Part shown: positions 1 through 14,000 of the stretch, piece after piece
How the letters are laid out: each line of letters begins with the position of its first letter
Numbering within the stretch: the first letter of the stretch is position 1
Assembly: GCF_026151205.1 (NCBI RefSeq)
Contig: NC_087082.1
Coordinates: 8,750,901 to 8,814,900 of the forward strand
DNA length: 64,000 nucleotides
Source of the DNA: Bolinopsis microptera
Taxonomy: Eukaryota; Ctenophora; Tentaculata; Lobata; Bolinopsidae
Reading direction: 5' to 3'
Notes under the pieces: model-generated
Told to the model about the DNA's origin: nothing
Database searches by the model: none
The model's input: the letters and a program-made list of their open reading frames with translations, nothing else
Program-made: the position numbers and the translations under genes

Positions 1-2071
1 AATTACTCCAATCCCACTGCTGTTATGCATCGACGCATGCCACCGTAATCACACGATCTTCACTGCACCAACGTCCAACAGGTACTCTTATTCATAAGTT
101 CATAGTTAACAATCACAGATCGGGAGTAAGTACTATTTTTATCGACAGAATGTAATCACTAATGATTGACTTTTGTCCAGTCCTTGGGATAGATTATGGA
201 CAATCCAGTAGTCTCTATACTACGGGTGCAGCTTCACTTCTAATGTCTGCCGATTGTTTAATTCAAGATGAGATTTGCAGCTGTAACTTCACAGATCGGA
301 TACAGGCGGGCACTTTCAGGTAAAGGATCGTTTGCATTACGTAAGTGGTAAGCTAGCCAGAGCCTGGGTGGAGGAGGTTTGGAACACTAGTAATATTTGT
401 ATGTAAAAGTGATAACGAAAGGGCTTGAAAATGGAAATGATCTGGGTAACGTATCAATTGAACGTATCCCCAATTAATAACACTACTTAAATCATCTCAC
501 GCGATCACGCCAGATTTCGTTTAAATTCAGCAGCAGAAAAAGTTTTGAAATGTCACAGAGCTGTTCCTTTTACCGGCGTGGTGGTGTTTGACTGTGATCA
601 CAATATCTTATACATCCGGCCGGGTCAGTTTTCCAATAATCGCAGACTATTATACTAGGTCTGCAATTATATCAAGATTAGAATATATTATAACTTATCA
701 GTGCCTCGTTGACTGAACGTTCCTTAGTTTCTATTATAACCATCACGTATTAATCATTTTGTTTCCGTCGTATTTTAAATATCCACAGATGGAAAATCGT
801 AAAGTAAAACAATTGGCTATGCTATATTGAAGAAATCACTAATCCAAGTCGTACCTGTTACTCAAACAATGAATGCAATGTTGAGGTAATGTAACGTTTG
901 AATTCTCAGTTAATGATTAAATATGACGCATAAATAATCTTGCTTGAAAAGATGAACTAATTTAAAGCCCACATTTGGGAAATGAAGTGCACAAAAAATG
1001 CAAAAAATGCATGGGCCCATAATCATTAAGCTCACCCAAAACATGAATGGACAAAGCAAACTGGCAGCAGCTGCATTAAAAAGATTCTTTCCTCAAAAAG
1101 ATCGAAACATCGTATAATATATTTATTTACATTTAAAGTTAACACTAAACATCAAAACACAGAACAATATGCTAATTAATTGACCCCCGTTCAAATTTAA
1201 TCAGGTATAACTATAGATAATATGTAAGTCTAAACTTGAACTGACAACGCTTTTTAGGAAAATCTTGAAATCCTGGGCCTTTTAAAATTATTCGCCCAGG
1301 TCGAAATACAATATAATGTAAAACAAATGGTGGAACATGATCATTGGATTGTGAAACTTTAAGAGAAGATATCGTAAATATAATCACTTTTTGAAACTCG
1401 TTAAAATATACTCACACACGAGAATCATATGGAAATAATTTTGTTCATTTTAACATTTTACGATCAGAAGGAGGTTCTCCATAGATAACAAAGATGTTTT
1501 ACGTTTCATGCACTTGTATGAATCGTTCTTTTTTCATCTTTACAGTTTAATATAATAAAAAATATCGGGATACCACAAAGGTGTCAAACCTATGAAGCAG
1601 GACGCACCGGAATGGTTATTGGTTATAGTATGCAGAACTTATGCAGAATTTTCAGGGTCTAAAAATACTGCATTCTGGGGACACGTTAACCCAAGCCGAT
1701 GCGGCCCATGTTTCATCGATGATCAGTGTTCCTAAACAGCCCAGCCCTCGGGCGTTTTCACGAATATTTATAAATACTTGTGATAAAGACTAAAAACCGC
1801 TATGATCAACTATAAAACGATTCGATTATGAATTCACGTGGCTAAATCCAAGTTCCATAATTTTCTTAGATTGCTGTTCATATCATAAGAAAATATAAAC
1901 TCAAGACGATTAATTGGATTATAGTTTAATTAAAAGTTTTTGAGCTTGCTTTTTATCGTTCATTTTTTATCCTTTTAATCGCCACGACACGATATGAAGT
2001 AGAGCTGGACTGAGAGATCGACTGTATTCCAATCTACAAAATTTATAATATACCCCAGATCTAGGTAATCG
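1..2071. other. No gene seen; 3' flank of the kinase gene
   Basis: AT-rich sequence downstream of the kinase stop codon. I see no ORF of note, no RNA gene and no clear repeat family. A minus-strand ATTAAA at about 1979-1974, roughly 95 bases after the stop, could be the kinase poly(A) signal; this is a weak motif match only. Confidence 0.4.
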
Positions 2072-5000
2072 TTATGTCGCAGACAGTTGAGCGTAGCCGA
2101 TTAGTTTCGCTTCGTCATAATCACTTTCAGACAATCCTGATAAGAAGTGCATTAAGATAAGATAATATGAACAGATTACAGATAACATCAAGATACGATG
2201 TCCATGTAATGTAAGGTAACTGTTGGTGGATATACTTTTTTAACTCTATGAGTACTGAACAAGGTTTTAGTTACGAAAAACATAGTACCGCCAGATAAAC
2301 GCAGTGATCAAAAATTTACGTTTTAGAAGTTAAGGTAGGTCAAACTATACGGCAATTGATATAAAAACTTATCTGAATACTGGAAAATGCTCAAGATATT
2401 TTTCTTACCTATTTCAGAAAGTTTGAAAGTTGTGACTTTACAAACAGGGTAATGGTCGATAATATACTGTATGGCTTTTGATGTGGCGTTCGCTGTTTTG
2501 GGGTTGATGTGGCCAGCGTTTACTAACTCTGCTGCTAATTGTATCGGTGTGTCCATTCCAATCTGAAATATGTTTTGGTTAGAAAGAACATTCTTGGTGA
2601 CATAATTTTATACTCTTATTCAACCGTTTTCGTGATGTGACCGTGACGAATCCAACGCTTTTTTATTCTAAAATAAACACTGTTAAAATAATCAGAGATA
2701 ACACCCCAAGCTTAGTAATTCAATTTGTTTATCACATCGATGACCTTGAGTACTTACCGTAAATGGAAAACAGATATCATTCAGACGATTATCAATATTC
2801 CTCATCCGTATTTTTAACGATAAGTCAGCGGGCAGCCTCTTATCAGTATCCTTCAAAAGTTCGTTGATACTTTTGTTAATATCCCACAGCTTTTGAACAA
2901 CTTCTGGTGTTATCTAAAGAAAACACGTGGATTGAATAATTTTAGACGTAGATGTAAACAAAGCAAACAGTATAGATTGGAGATTGATTAAATATTGTTT
3001 AAACCGCCAAAGTAAGAGGGTTCCGAAATGCTGTTGATTATTTCAATGCATTAGTTAGTGATAACGTAAGCGAATCAATGAATTATGCCTCTTGATTTCA
3101 AATTGAAGACGAATCTAGAATAGCAAGAAAAGTGGTGCACGTGTTGAATCCTAACAAAGCTTATCAGAACTATCAACACGTGTCACATGAATTTCTGAGA
3201 ATAAAATTATCCTCACCTTAAGCTCACAGGAAAGATCATCGAGTATTTCTTTTATCTTATCTGTCAAGGTAGATATGTCAGGTTTCTGTTCGAGAAGGGC
3301 CAGGTTTCTCCAGGCTTCCTGTAGGGTCGCTTGGTATTGCTGTGCTGAAAGGGGGGATGCTGTGTTCCATCAGGATATAGAAATACATGCACTGGGAATT
3401 TAAGACACAAAAAAGTTCGAATTTAAGCATACATAGTAATACAAGTCGCATAATTTACATTGTAAGGCAAGTGAAATACTGGCATCAATATGGAAATAAA
3501 TGTGTAAACAGTAAGGTTTGGTGAAACGAGGAAAGAAAATCAAACAACGTCTTACAAGTGATGAGGAGTTGCTGGTGGTTTCCGGGGTCGGCTGTAGATG
3601 GGGACCCGGCCGGAACTTTTTCATCTTCTCCTGAATTCGTCTTGTTCTCGCCTAAAATGGGAAGTCTCTATAAGTTTATAATACCAAATCATCTAAAACG
3701 TAAAACTGCAAAACTACAATCCTTTTACGTAGTGGGTACATGGTATCCCGTAACAGGCACCGTAATCGGCTAACGGCATGATCAATTACACTTAGCTCAT
3801 AATAGGGTTGGTTCAGGATACTGGTATTTGGTAATGACAGGTACATTTTATGGTATCTTATGTCGCTTTACTTTACTGATAGAGTCAAACGTAATTATCA
3901 TCGCCGAGAATGCAAAGTAACCAGCGCGCTACTTACCGGGTCCACATTATATTTATCCATTATATTTGCGCGCTAGGCGCGTGAAATTTGCGCGAAAAAG
4001 AAGGTTTTCATAACATGTTAAATGTTATCGCGTGTTCCGTTAAGTTTTATAGTCTGTGTCACATATCTGAGGATTTCTAGCATGGCACTACAGCTGATTA
4101 ATTGTGAGAGGTTTCTTAATTGCATTAATTTTTCTATTCAGTCAAATAAATCAAAGTATTCCTACGACCACACGAAAAAAGCTGACAAACAAGAAAATAA
4201 TCACAGGTCGGCCGTCGCACATACAGTATTCACACCTCCATCTAGAACAATCCTCGCGCTTCAAATCTACATAATATTGTAAGACGGCACAGAGTTTTGC
4301 AAACTGATATGATAAATGTATTTCACACACATCTACTCACAGTCCACATTCTAATCTACCGATGAAATTGGTATAATACCCCACCCCAATTTGTGTGCGT
4401 GATTATTGCTATCTGGCAGTTGGTACTCAGTAAAATATAGTAGTACAGCAAAGGATACCCTTCAGTTCTTGTTGACAACTTTACTTGAACTGTTTATCAT
4501 ACTTCTATACCACCCTTTTATATACTGTTATTATGACATTATGTTTGATCCTGTGCAGTTATGCACGGTCAATACGTGCGATATATTCATCAAACATGAT
4601 GCTTAATGAATTTGAAGTGTGTATTGAGCAGGTGCATAATGGGTGTAGTGTATACCACGTGTATACCACGTGTATACCACGTGTATACCACGTGTATACC
4701 ACGTTTATACCACGTGTATACCACGTGTATACCACGTGTATACCACGTGTATACCACGTGTATACCACGTGTATACCACGTGTATACACGCGTATACCAC
4801 GTGTATACCACGTGTATACCACGTGTATACCACGTGCTATCACGAACATCACGTAACAAATCTATGTATTTTAAATAAGGAACATTTTACTGCACTAAAA
4901 ACTCCTCCCATCATATTTTTTCATGAAAAATCTTTAACTTCGTTACAGGAAGTCTAGATTTAACTTTGCTTTACAGTTTAAATCAATAGACTACATCTGT

Positions 5001-8000
5001 AATGAACGCAGTACCAAACAGGCTATATCCACATCAAAGAGCACTTGATCGAATATATATTTTATGTATGTACACATCTAAAAACAGAGCACAGCGCATT
5101 ACACACATTATACATACAATGCTGTATAGTAGGTCCAGAATAATCCACAATTTATAACAAAATATGAAACATATTTTTAAATTTTATAATGAGTTAGATA
5201 TATGCGCCGGTTTAATGAGGGAGCCTGCTTACGACTTGCTTAAAATAAAATGCAGCCCACTTAATTCTAACATGTTACTAATTAGCCTCGTTTGAATGTT
5301 ATTATCGTGTTGTAAAAGGCCTGATTCGGTGCACATTTTCAAATGCGTTGAGTTGTTGTAAAATGTTACAATAGTACATTTAGAGTTACCGACGGAATTC
5401 CTGATCCACGCCAAGATCATAACAGGAATTATAATAAGATGTTCCTGGGTGATTATATTTTCCTAATGAGAATGGCCACGGCCAGGAAATCCCAAAATAG
5501 AACGAGACACGTTTATTTTTGTACTGTGCCATTTCAGAATAAAGAATAAAGACCTGTTTGCGTCACAAATTGCTCCGGGAAATGTTTATCAAACCACTTT
5601 TTCCGGAGACTCACTAGGACTGATTGTGTTCAGGAGTGAAGTTACCCTCTGACCGACCTTTGTTTCTCGTCGACGGCCAAATTTACTATGACACGTGCCG
5701 GTGATTTACCAATGAGCTGACAACAACGACCAATCATATGAACGGGTATTTATCACGTGTCAAAACAAAGTTGTTCAGCTCGGAAAAAGAGGCAAGTAAC
5801 AATTATGAGAGTAGGGTAGCTCAGAGGCTAGATCCTCCGCCTACTTATATCAGTAGGTAGTGAGTTCGAAGCTAAGGCAGCTCAATACGGCTCAATGCAG
5901 CTCAGCCACGAAGTGAGCATCCTTATCATCGGGCTCATGGATTTATTGGATATTTGCCAAGATATTGTCTCTTAACATTGCAAGTAACAAGTTATTTAGA
6001 TTTAAGTCACTGACCTACTAACCCTGAAAAGAAACCAGCAGCTCTCTAAATTTTCCAGGTCCACTGTATGTACCTTACCTCAAATATAATGTGGTGCAAC
6101 ACAGCCATAATTACAAACATATAAACATCCCCTACAATTACAATCTGATATCACAAGCTTGGTCTGGGTTTAGATACACAAGTCACAACTAATACACCCC
6201 TCCCCCCCCCCCCCGGCCCCCCAATAGTTGTGTTTCATACTTGATTTAGGTTTAGAGTCTCGCTCATCGTAATCATCATCACTCCACTCCCACCCAGTAG
6301 CAGTTTGGTGCAACCTCCCACTCTCGCCAGGAACACGTTTAACTTTCTGACCTCGTTTAGCTGTTGTTAATCCCTGAAAATAACCACGTGTTAGTTGCAT
6401 ACTAAGGCTGTGTGGTCAGTTGTGTATTTAAGTCTGGTTTCAGTCTGCTGAGATCTGTGGGTTTAACAATGGATGGTTTTCTTTTAATGAGTCACAGTTG
6501 GGTGGAAACTGTGGCGCTGTGAGTGAAAAGTGCTGGAAATCGTGTCGATTAGTGATGTTTAGGGGAAGTTGATGGTTGTGGCGCCCTGCACAAGATAATC
6601 TCCAGGTGAGTTATTATTAGAGTAAGCAAGTTCCTGAGAAGCGGATAAAAAATGACTCAGCCATTTCTTGAGAAACAGATAAAAACCGAGACGTATGAAT
6701 CGCGTTTCCAACGTACATTTTGGGGTTTTCGTCCGCATAAAATGGAAGTTCTCGAAGCTTGCTGCGAGAGAGTTACATATACTACTAGAGTAGTGTAATA
6801 GTCAGATACACATTATATTTTAACTCCCCGTGAGAGAGGATAACCTAAAATATAGCACTACTACTACTAATATAGCACTACTTTACGGAGCCCTGCTTTA
6901 CTGAGGCCTGTCATACTCTCAGTAAACATACTGTATGTGAGTTTGTGCGTCCGTGTGTGTGTCTCAGTAAACATACTGTATGTGAGTTTGTGCGTCCGTG
7001 TGTGTGTCTCGGTAAACATACTGTATGTGAGTTTGTGCGTCCGTGTGTGTGTCTCAGTAAACATACTGTATGTGAGTTTGTGCGTCCGTCTGTGTGAGTG
7101 TGAGTGTGTGTGTGTGTGTGTGTTTGTTGTATTTACATGATGATGATGATGTAACCCCCTTAACAACACACACACACCATGTGATGTATAACATACTCTA
7201 TTATGTTATGTGTGAATGAGAGACCATGTCAACTGTACACACATTTTAACAAACCACACCACGTGTAATATATATGTTGGATATGCTGGATATCAACTGG
7301 TGGTTTAACTTACTGTTATACGTGTAATAATCGGAGAGAGAGAGAATGTTCTGTAAAAAAAGTGAGCTGGAGAAGTACACATACTTTGTGTGCTGTGTGT
7401 TAATTTATTAACTGTTTTTAAAACTTGTAATTATTCATCATCAATCAACATGTAAAATGCAGCTGCAGGCACGAGAACCGGTACTCATACTTCCCACAGC
7501 GATGGTTTTCACTGTACTACGACGAGAATCATGGTACTTTTAACAAAGCCAACATTATTTAAATGATCATTATCTTGTCGCTATAATGATTGTGATAGAA
7601 GGGTATGGTCGTGGTTTTGACAAGTGCAAATTGAACACGACAAGTTCTAGCAGCTAGGGTTTCAGAGACATCACAAAAAACAATAAAACCTTACAAAAGG
7701 AGACGAGACCGTTTGATCAGAAGAAACATTACTTTAGTCTGGTTAAAACGTTTATAAAGTTATTAAGTTAATAAATAACAGCAGAGTTTGATCTCACCTT
7801 TAAGTGGGAGTTGACATTGGTACAGTGGTAGCAGTAACACCAATACCCCAACATGAATAACACCTAACTAGAAACCTTACACAAGAACTAGTTTCTAAAA
7901 CAAACAAGCAAACGTTTTTAAAACCTCACAATATGTAGACCGTGTTGTGTTTCAAGTGAGGCGGACTCTTTGTAATAATAACACACGCAGCACACCGATT

Positions 8001-11000
8001 CTACCTGTCAGCTTATAAATAACAACTCACTCCAACTAACGGAGCCTCATATACTCTGTAATAGCCCACGTGCTATCGTGACGTAGCACGTGGGCCAGTG
8101 ACGTAGCACGTGATCTGTAATCACGCGTGACAATGTGACAGTAGTAAGGCTGCACGTGACACACTGACGTAGCCCACGTGTGGAAGTAATTGTTAGGTCA
8201 CTCACAAAGCCAGTACGGTATGATTTACTCTGACTCAATCCTCTCTCTCTCTCTCTCTCCGTGGTGGTGTTGCTAATACATGATAAATAATATTGAAATA
8301 GGATACCCTTTCTCAATGGTTTGTGAGGTGTTGTGTAAAAATAAATAATGTCAGGCGAGATGGGTCAGATGGAGGTTACATCAGGGTTGAAGAAGTGTAA
8401 TCAGGATTCAACCCCACCTTACTTCTCGGTGATTTCAACACCATATTAGGGACACGAACCGTTAGCCGCCCATTTAAGGTGTTACAGAAATGTTGCGAGA
8501 AAACGTTTCATCGCATTAGTATTGCAAATTGCTGACAACCAATCAAAGAGTAAGATATTATGTCCACGTTACTATTATAGACATTAAAGCTACTAACCCT
8601 CTTTTTGATTTTGTTCAGGAGTTGAACGGGCCAAGGGACCCGCATGCAATACTGCACTGGAAATTTATGAATTATGCGGATTATTTCCAATACGAATGAA
8701 ACGTTGTAAAATTGTTCTATATTCATTATTAATTAACAAATATATCCAAAATGATTTAGAAATGAAAACAATAGACATATTATGAAAATTCAATAATCTT
8801 TGTCGATCGGTCAATGGAATTAATTACAAAAGTATACGCATTTGTGCGTATACTATTGTAATTAATTCCAATGGATTTATAAATCCTTAATTTATAGCAT
8901 GATATTCGATTTACATCGAATTAATACGGTTAATTCGGCAGAGATAACTGATGATAGATATGTTTCTATCAACAACGTAAAAGCTTTTTTGCTTCTAACC
9001 AAAGGATGGTCGTTGGTATTTCTGATTACTGCCGAACAATACCAAGGCCAAGGGCCCAAATGTTTAAAATTTAATGTTGCCCACACGGGTCAAAAAACAT
9101 AATATTCATTATTCGTGGCCTAAGTACGGGTAAGGTTTCATCAATATTTCTAAATTTATTACATTCTATTGTTTAGTAGGGAGCATCATGGCTCTCGAGC
9201 GACAGCCAAAGTGAAAGAAAGGAAATAAAGTGAAAATATAATGAAAATAATCGACGTTTCGGCACTCATTGGCGTTTCACTAAGATTACTGATAATAAAT
9301 TACAAGGGTCTTACTTAAGTATGCGAGCCCAACTATAGGAACTAAAACAAGCAAGTAAGGTGGACCCTAACTATGAGTGCCGAAACGTTTATTTTCATTT
9401 AGTTTTACCAGTAATTTCCCTTGTTTCACTTTGTCTGTCGATAGCCGTTAATCGTGATGCTCCCTACTTAATACTACAATAGTACAAACTCACTCCCGGA
9501 CTGACGAGATCTGTAAGTTTTAACGACATCTTTTCTATCCAATGGCGATGGCAACAAGATCAACTTAAAACTAACCCGATCAAACAATTAAACAGGAGAA
9601 GATACGAATAGACTTCATGTTATGTATTTCACCACAACATAAAGTGAGTAGTGAGGGGCAGTTTATTAACTTTTCATTTATTTGAATATTGTGAAACCAT
9701 AAATTAGTGAAATAGATATAACTTGTATGAGCTGATCATCGCTGTAAATCTACCGACCTTGTGAACAAGATGATCGATGATCCACTGCCTATCTTTGGCT
9801 TTCTTGAAGAACGGATCTTTCTTTATCTCTGCTACGGAAGGTCTTTTGGCTGGATCTTTCACCAAACATCTGATGGGTTAATGTTAGATTAATTCAGAGA
9901 CTGGTATGTGATCATTGATGAATGCATATTATTTCAATCATGAAAATTGATTAAATTATGTTTTCTGGCAAAGGAGAGAAAAAGATTATCTTAATGATTA
10001 ATCTCATCAAAAATTATTGATCTTGTACTGGCCAAAGCAAAGTAATGAGTCCTTAAAGGTCAGCGCGTATGTGTTATTCCATATCACGTACGAATTTCAA
10101 TCATGATTTCCCAAAAATAATCATTTTATCAAATTCATTCCCGAATCTAGGATTGAAGTTGACAAATTAATAATAATTTTTAGGAAACCGAGGTGTTGAT
10201 CTTTAAACTTTTAAAGGCCCATAACTTTGGTCAGTATTAATATTTTTTGATGAGATAAAGAACACCTAGTAGATCTTACTCTTCTCTTTTAGACAACATT
10301 GTGGAATACATTTTCAAGATTGACCATATTGGGACGTACTTTCGTACCAACTTGTTCTAAAAATACACGAAGTGGTTTATTTAGAGGAAATGATTCGGGA
10401 ATGTTTGGGTGGTGAAGAGTTTTACCGGCCTTTTATGTACATCTAGCGTTATGTTTTCCGGCCCAAAATACTTCTTTACGAGACGATGAATTAGTGCAGG
10501 AAAACTTCCAAGGGTCGATAAGGTATAATTTCAGTATTTAACCAAACTAAATAAAGCACTCCACAAATAACTTACTTTTCGATAATTTTCTTGAACTGTT
10601 TGGAATATTTAGCATTATCGCCGTCAACCATGCAGTCATCGAGGGTTGGTGGATCTCTCCCAAGAATCATCATTAATATCTTCATCGGAGGGTAGTTGTG
10701 GTAAGGTGCTTTACCTGTGAGGATCGTAAGATCACGATAAAGATAACAAACGAGTAATCTAAATTATAAGGAATTTTTAGAACAATTAGAGGTTATATTA
10801 CCAAAGTGGTGGTCATTGGATGTATATTGTGTCATCACTTGAACATATTATGTTAACATGGTACATTTCTGCCATGTAATTACTAGACAATCTTGATAAA
10901 GCACGGAAGTGATGAGATTGGGGTTTAAATAACGCCCTTTAATAAATTAACATTAATTATCATTATTGAGCAAGCAGTCTAGTGGCTGTTAATCTATCAC

Positions 11001-14000
11001 CGCATCACTATTGCAACAATAAAAGGTGCTAATGGGTAATTATTTAAGCCTAGGAAGTCCCCGTGATTGGTAACATGTATCACAGTGCAAGATTCTCAAT
11101 TGTGTAATACGTGACTTTAGGTGAGATCCAGTTTTACTAGGCGGTATATAACGCACCACACGACACGCCACGTGCGTTAAAATTAAATGATGGGCATTGT
11201 GTACCACAATGCCCGCAATGATTGTGGTACGCACCGTCTAGATCAGATAAAAGAGTGGTTGATATCTAATTGTACGATGCTGTCGAGTGGCACACAATGA
11301 GGGGATCACTTTGTCTGAAGAAGAAAAAACAAGGAACTTGGTCTAATTATATCCCTGGGCGTGAATATTCAATTTATTCAGGTTATTCAGCATATTGTGA
11401 CAAGACTGTAATCAAGAGCTAGAGTTAGTACGTGACTGTTCACTTTTGATTCTTCTCCGTACTGCTGCTACTAGGTATTAGGTAAACAGTAGGGACATTC
11501 TTAGTTTTAACACGTCTTATATAGCACATGATACGTCAAGATTACTATAAAATTGGCGGCATTTTTGATACACACCAGATATTTATATTCACGTGCTTAG
11601 CCTAAAGTTATGATTATAACCATCTTAGCTGCTTTTAAATATAGAAATTCACAGAGTAGCGTTAAAATGTATGAGCATACATTAGGCAGCTGAGTTGAGC
11701 TATTATCTGTAACAAAATATGCAGTTTGATCGATTATGACATATTGGAAAGGAATCCCCAAATACGGGGGCTTGGAAGTTGCTAAGAGAGGGAGCTTTAA
11801 ATTTTATATCGAATGTCAAAGTCTGGATTCATCGCAGAAAGTATGTCAGGAATTCGGATACGTAATTCTTCCTACGCATTCCAGATACCTTTACGCCCGA
11901 ACTCGGGGGCAAATTAATCTATTAACAATGAGAGTTGCTGCATGAAATATATTGATAGCATTAATTGCGATTACTAAAGCAATTAAGTACGGGAGGAGCC
12001 AGGTATTGGTTAAGATGTGCCGTTACAAATTACAATGTAAGTTTTATACTTGAGTTATATCATGTATAAATATATTTGATATTATCTTGAGGAATGTTTA
12101 GAAATATTTTTAACTCTACACGATGTTAACTGAATCGGGTTTTCCAAGAAAACTTGCAAAAATCGGTCATACATCCGGATCCCGATGACACTGTCGCGGC
12201 ACTGTCGCGGCACTGTCGCGGCACTGTCGCGGCACTGTCGCGGTACTGTCGTGGCACTGTCGTGGCACTGTCGTGGCACTGTCGTGGCACTGTCTTGGCA
12301 CTGTCGTGGCACTGTCTTGGCACTGTCGTGGCACTGTCGTGGCACTGTCGTGGCACTGTCGTTCATATAATACAGTAAAACCCTGAATTTTTGAATTGCC
12401 GGAAAAATTATCCCAAATTTACTTACCTTCAAGAATGCCGGCTAATTGAACTTGTTCTCTATAAAACTTCGTGGTAACTTATTTCAAACAATTTGACAAC
12501 TTAACCTGCTGACCACTGCAACATGTCACGTGATTCAGCTCAGAGTAATTTAGTTGGTGGAACATAAAGTCGAAAATCAAAACATAACTTGGGAAGAACT
12601 AAACTTTCTGAAAAGAGCCTTTGTACTTGTTTTCCATACTTTTTAAATCCAGACTTATTAAAGACTTCATCATCTTTAATGATCGTTCTGAGACTAGCAT
12701 TTGTTAAACAGTCGAGTGTATAATTTCACTTGCTTGATATTTACTTATCAAGACTGTTCGATTATAGGATCGGCGGGCTGAGTAATATGTATTACAACTG
12801 TGTAATGTGATCTGCAGTAGTCTGTACTTACTAACAATGTATATGATATATTATATATATAAGAATGTATACTGATGCCATAGTACCATGTTGTATTGTG
12901 TATAACAATGTTGTATTGTGTATAACAATGTATAGAAATGTGCGCGCTGTACCTCTCCACTTTGAGGTGAATCTAGCCCATAATTCAATCATACAATTAT
13001 TATAGGGCAGAAGATTGCTAGATGTAATTTGAAATAGACACCAGACACGAGTATACAATGATTTATCAAACACAAGCAGTGACAGCATGACATGCACACT
13101 CCCACCTGTAATTTTGTACTGACATAATCAAATATTAATGAAATAACATTTCAAATTAATCCTGCGCACTTCCAATCTCTCAAATACGACACTGACACTC
13201 TTGTATTATAGTAAAAGGGGCTCTGAAGATAATATATTTACACCCGGGGGGCCGGGACTGCAAACAAAAAATAGAAATTGTTTGAATTCTTTTTCATGGG
13301 ATGTAACTGAATTATGTAACCTACCGACTGCCAGCTCAATGGCGGTTATCCCAAAGCTCCATATATCCGCCTTCTCGTTGTACCCCACAACTTGTTCCAT
13401 AACTTCTGGTGCCATCCAACAGGGGGTACCGACAAAGGTGCGCCTTGTCTTCTGTTTCCTGTCACTCTGGTCGTAGATTAGACCACTTCCTCCAAAATCT
13501 GTGAGCACCACTGAACCGTCTTCTCCCAGGAGAATGTTACTCGCCTGGAAGAGTTACAAATATTTTGAATTACTGTGTCCTACTGTAACACTGTGCCCTA
13601 CTGTATCATTCTTTGTAATTAAATTAGATCTGCTACATCCTACCTTTAACCAAGTCATTATATCGACTATTTGGGGTAAAAGTGTTCTGAAACGATCAAT
13701 CCGATTATATATGCAACCTACTTTGACATCTCTGTGGATATATTGATTACTGTGCACATATTCCAAGCCTTTCAGAACTTCTTTTAGGATTGTAGCAATT
13801 GTAACCTCATCTAGAATACCCCCTCCAGTCTTGCCTTCCTGTAGGATTTAAAATATATTAGGTCACATTTGTTATTAATCAGTTTAAAACTTAATTTATT
13901 GATTACGTATTTCTATATTGGTACATTCGGTCAATAAATCATGTTCTAATAATTGTACATCTAGAGGAAGGTTTCTAAGTTGCTAATAAGTTGAAGAAGA

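Noticed and set aside
4650-4836. CRISPR-like regular repeats
   Set aside because: Units are directly adjacent with no unique spacers; the same holds for all other arrays here, and the genome is eukaryotic.
4485-4957. Several overlapping open frames on both strands with [11 protein letters not shown]-type repeats
   Set aside because: They exist only because the 11-bp repeat lacks stops in several frames; the peptide is periodic in more than one frame and on both strands.
6867-7175. Repeat-coded frame rich in His/Thr ([13 protein letters not shown])
   Set aside because: Product of a 45-bp tandem repeat and a GT microsatellite in a kinase intron; no splice sites or start context.
12082-12432. 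Arg/Asp-rich frames ([11 protein letters not shown]) on both strands
   Set aside because: Periodic translation of the CACTGTCGTGG minisatellite, open in several frames.
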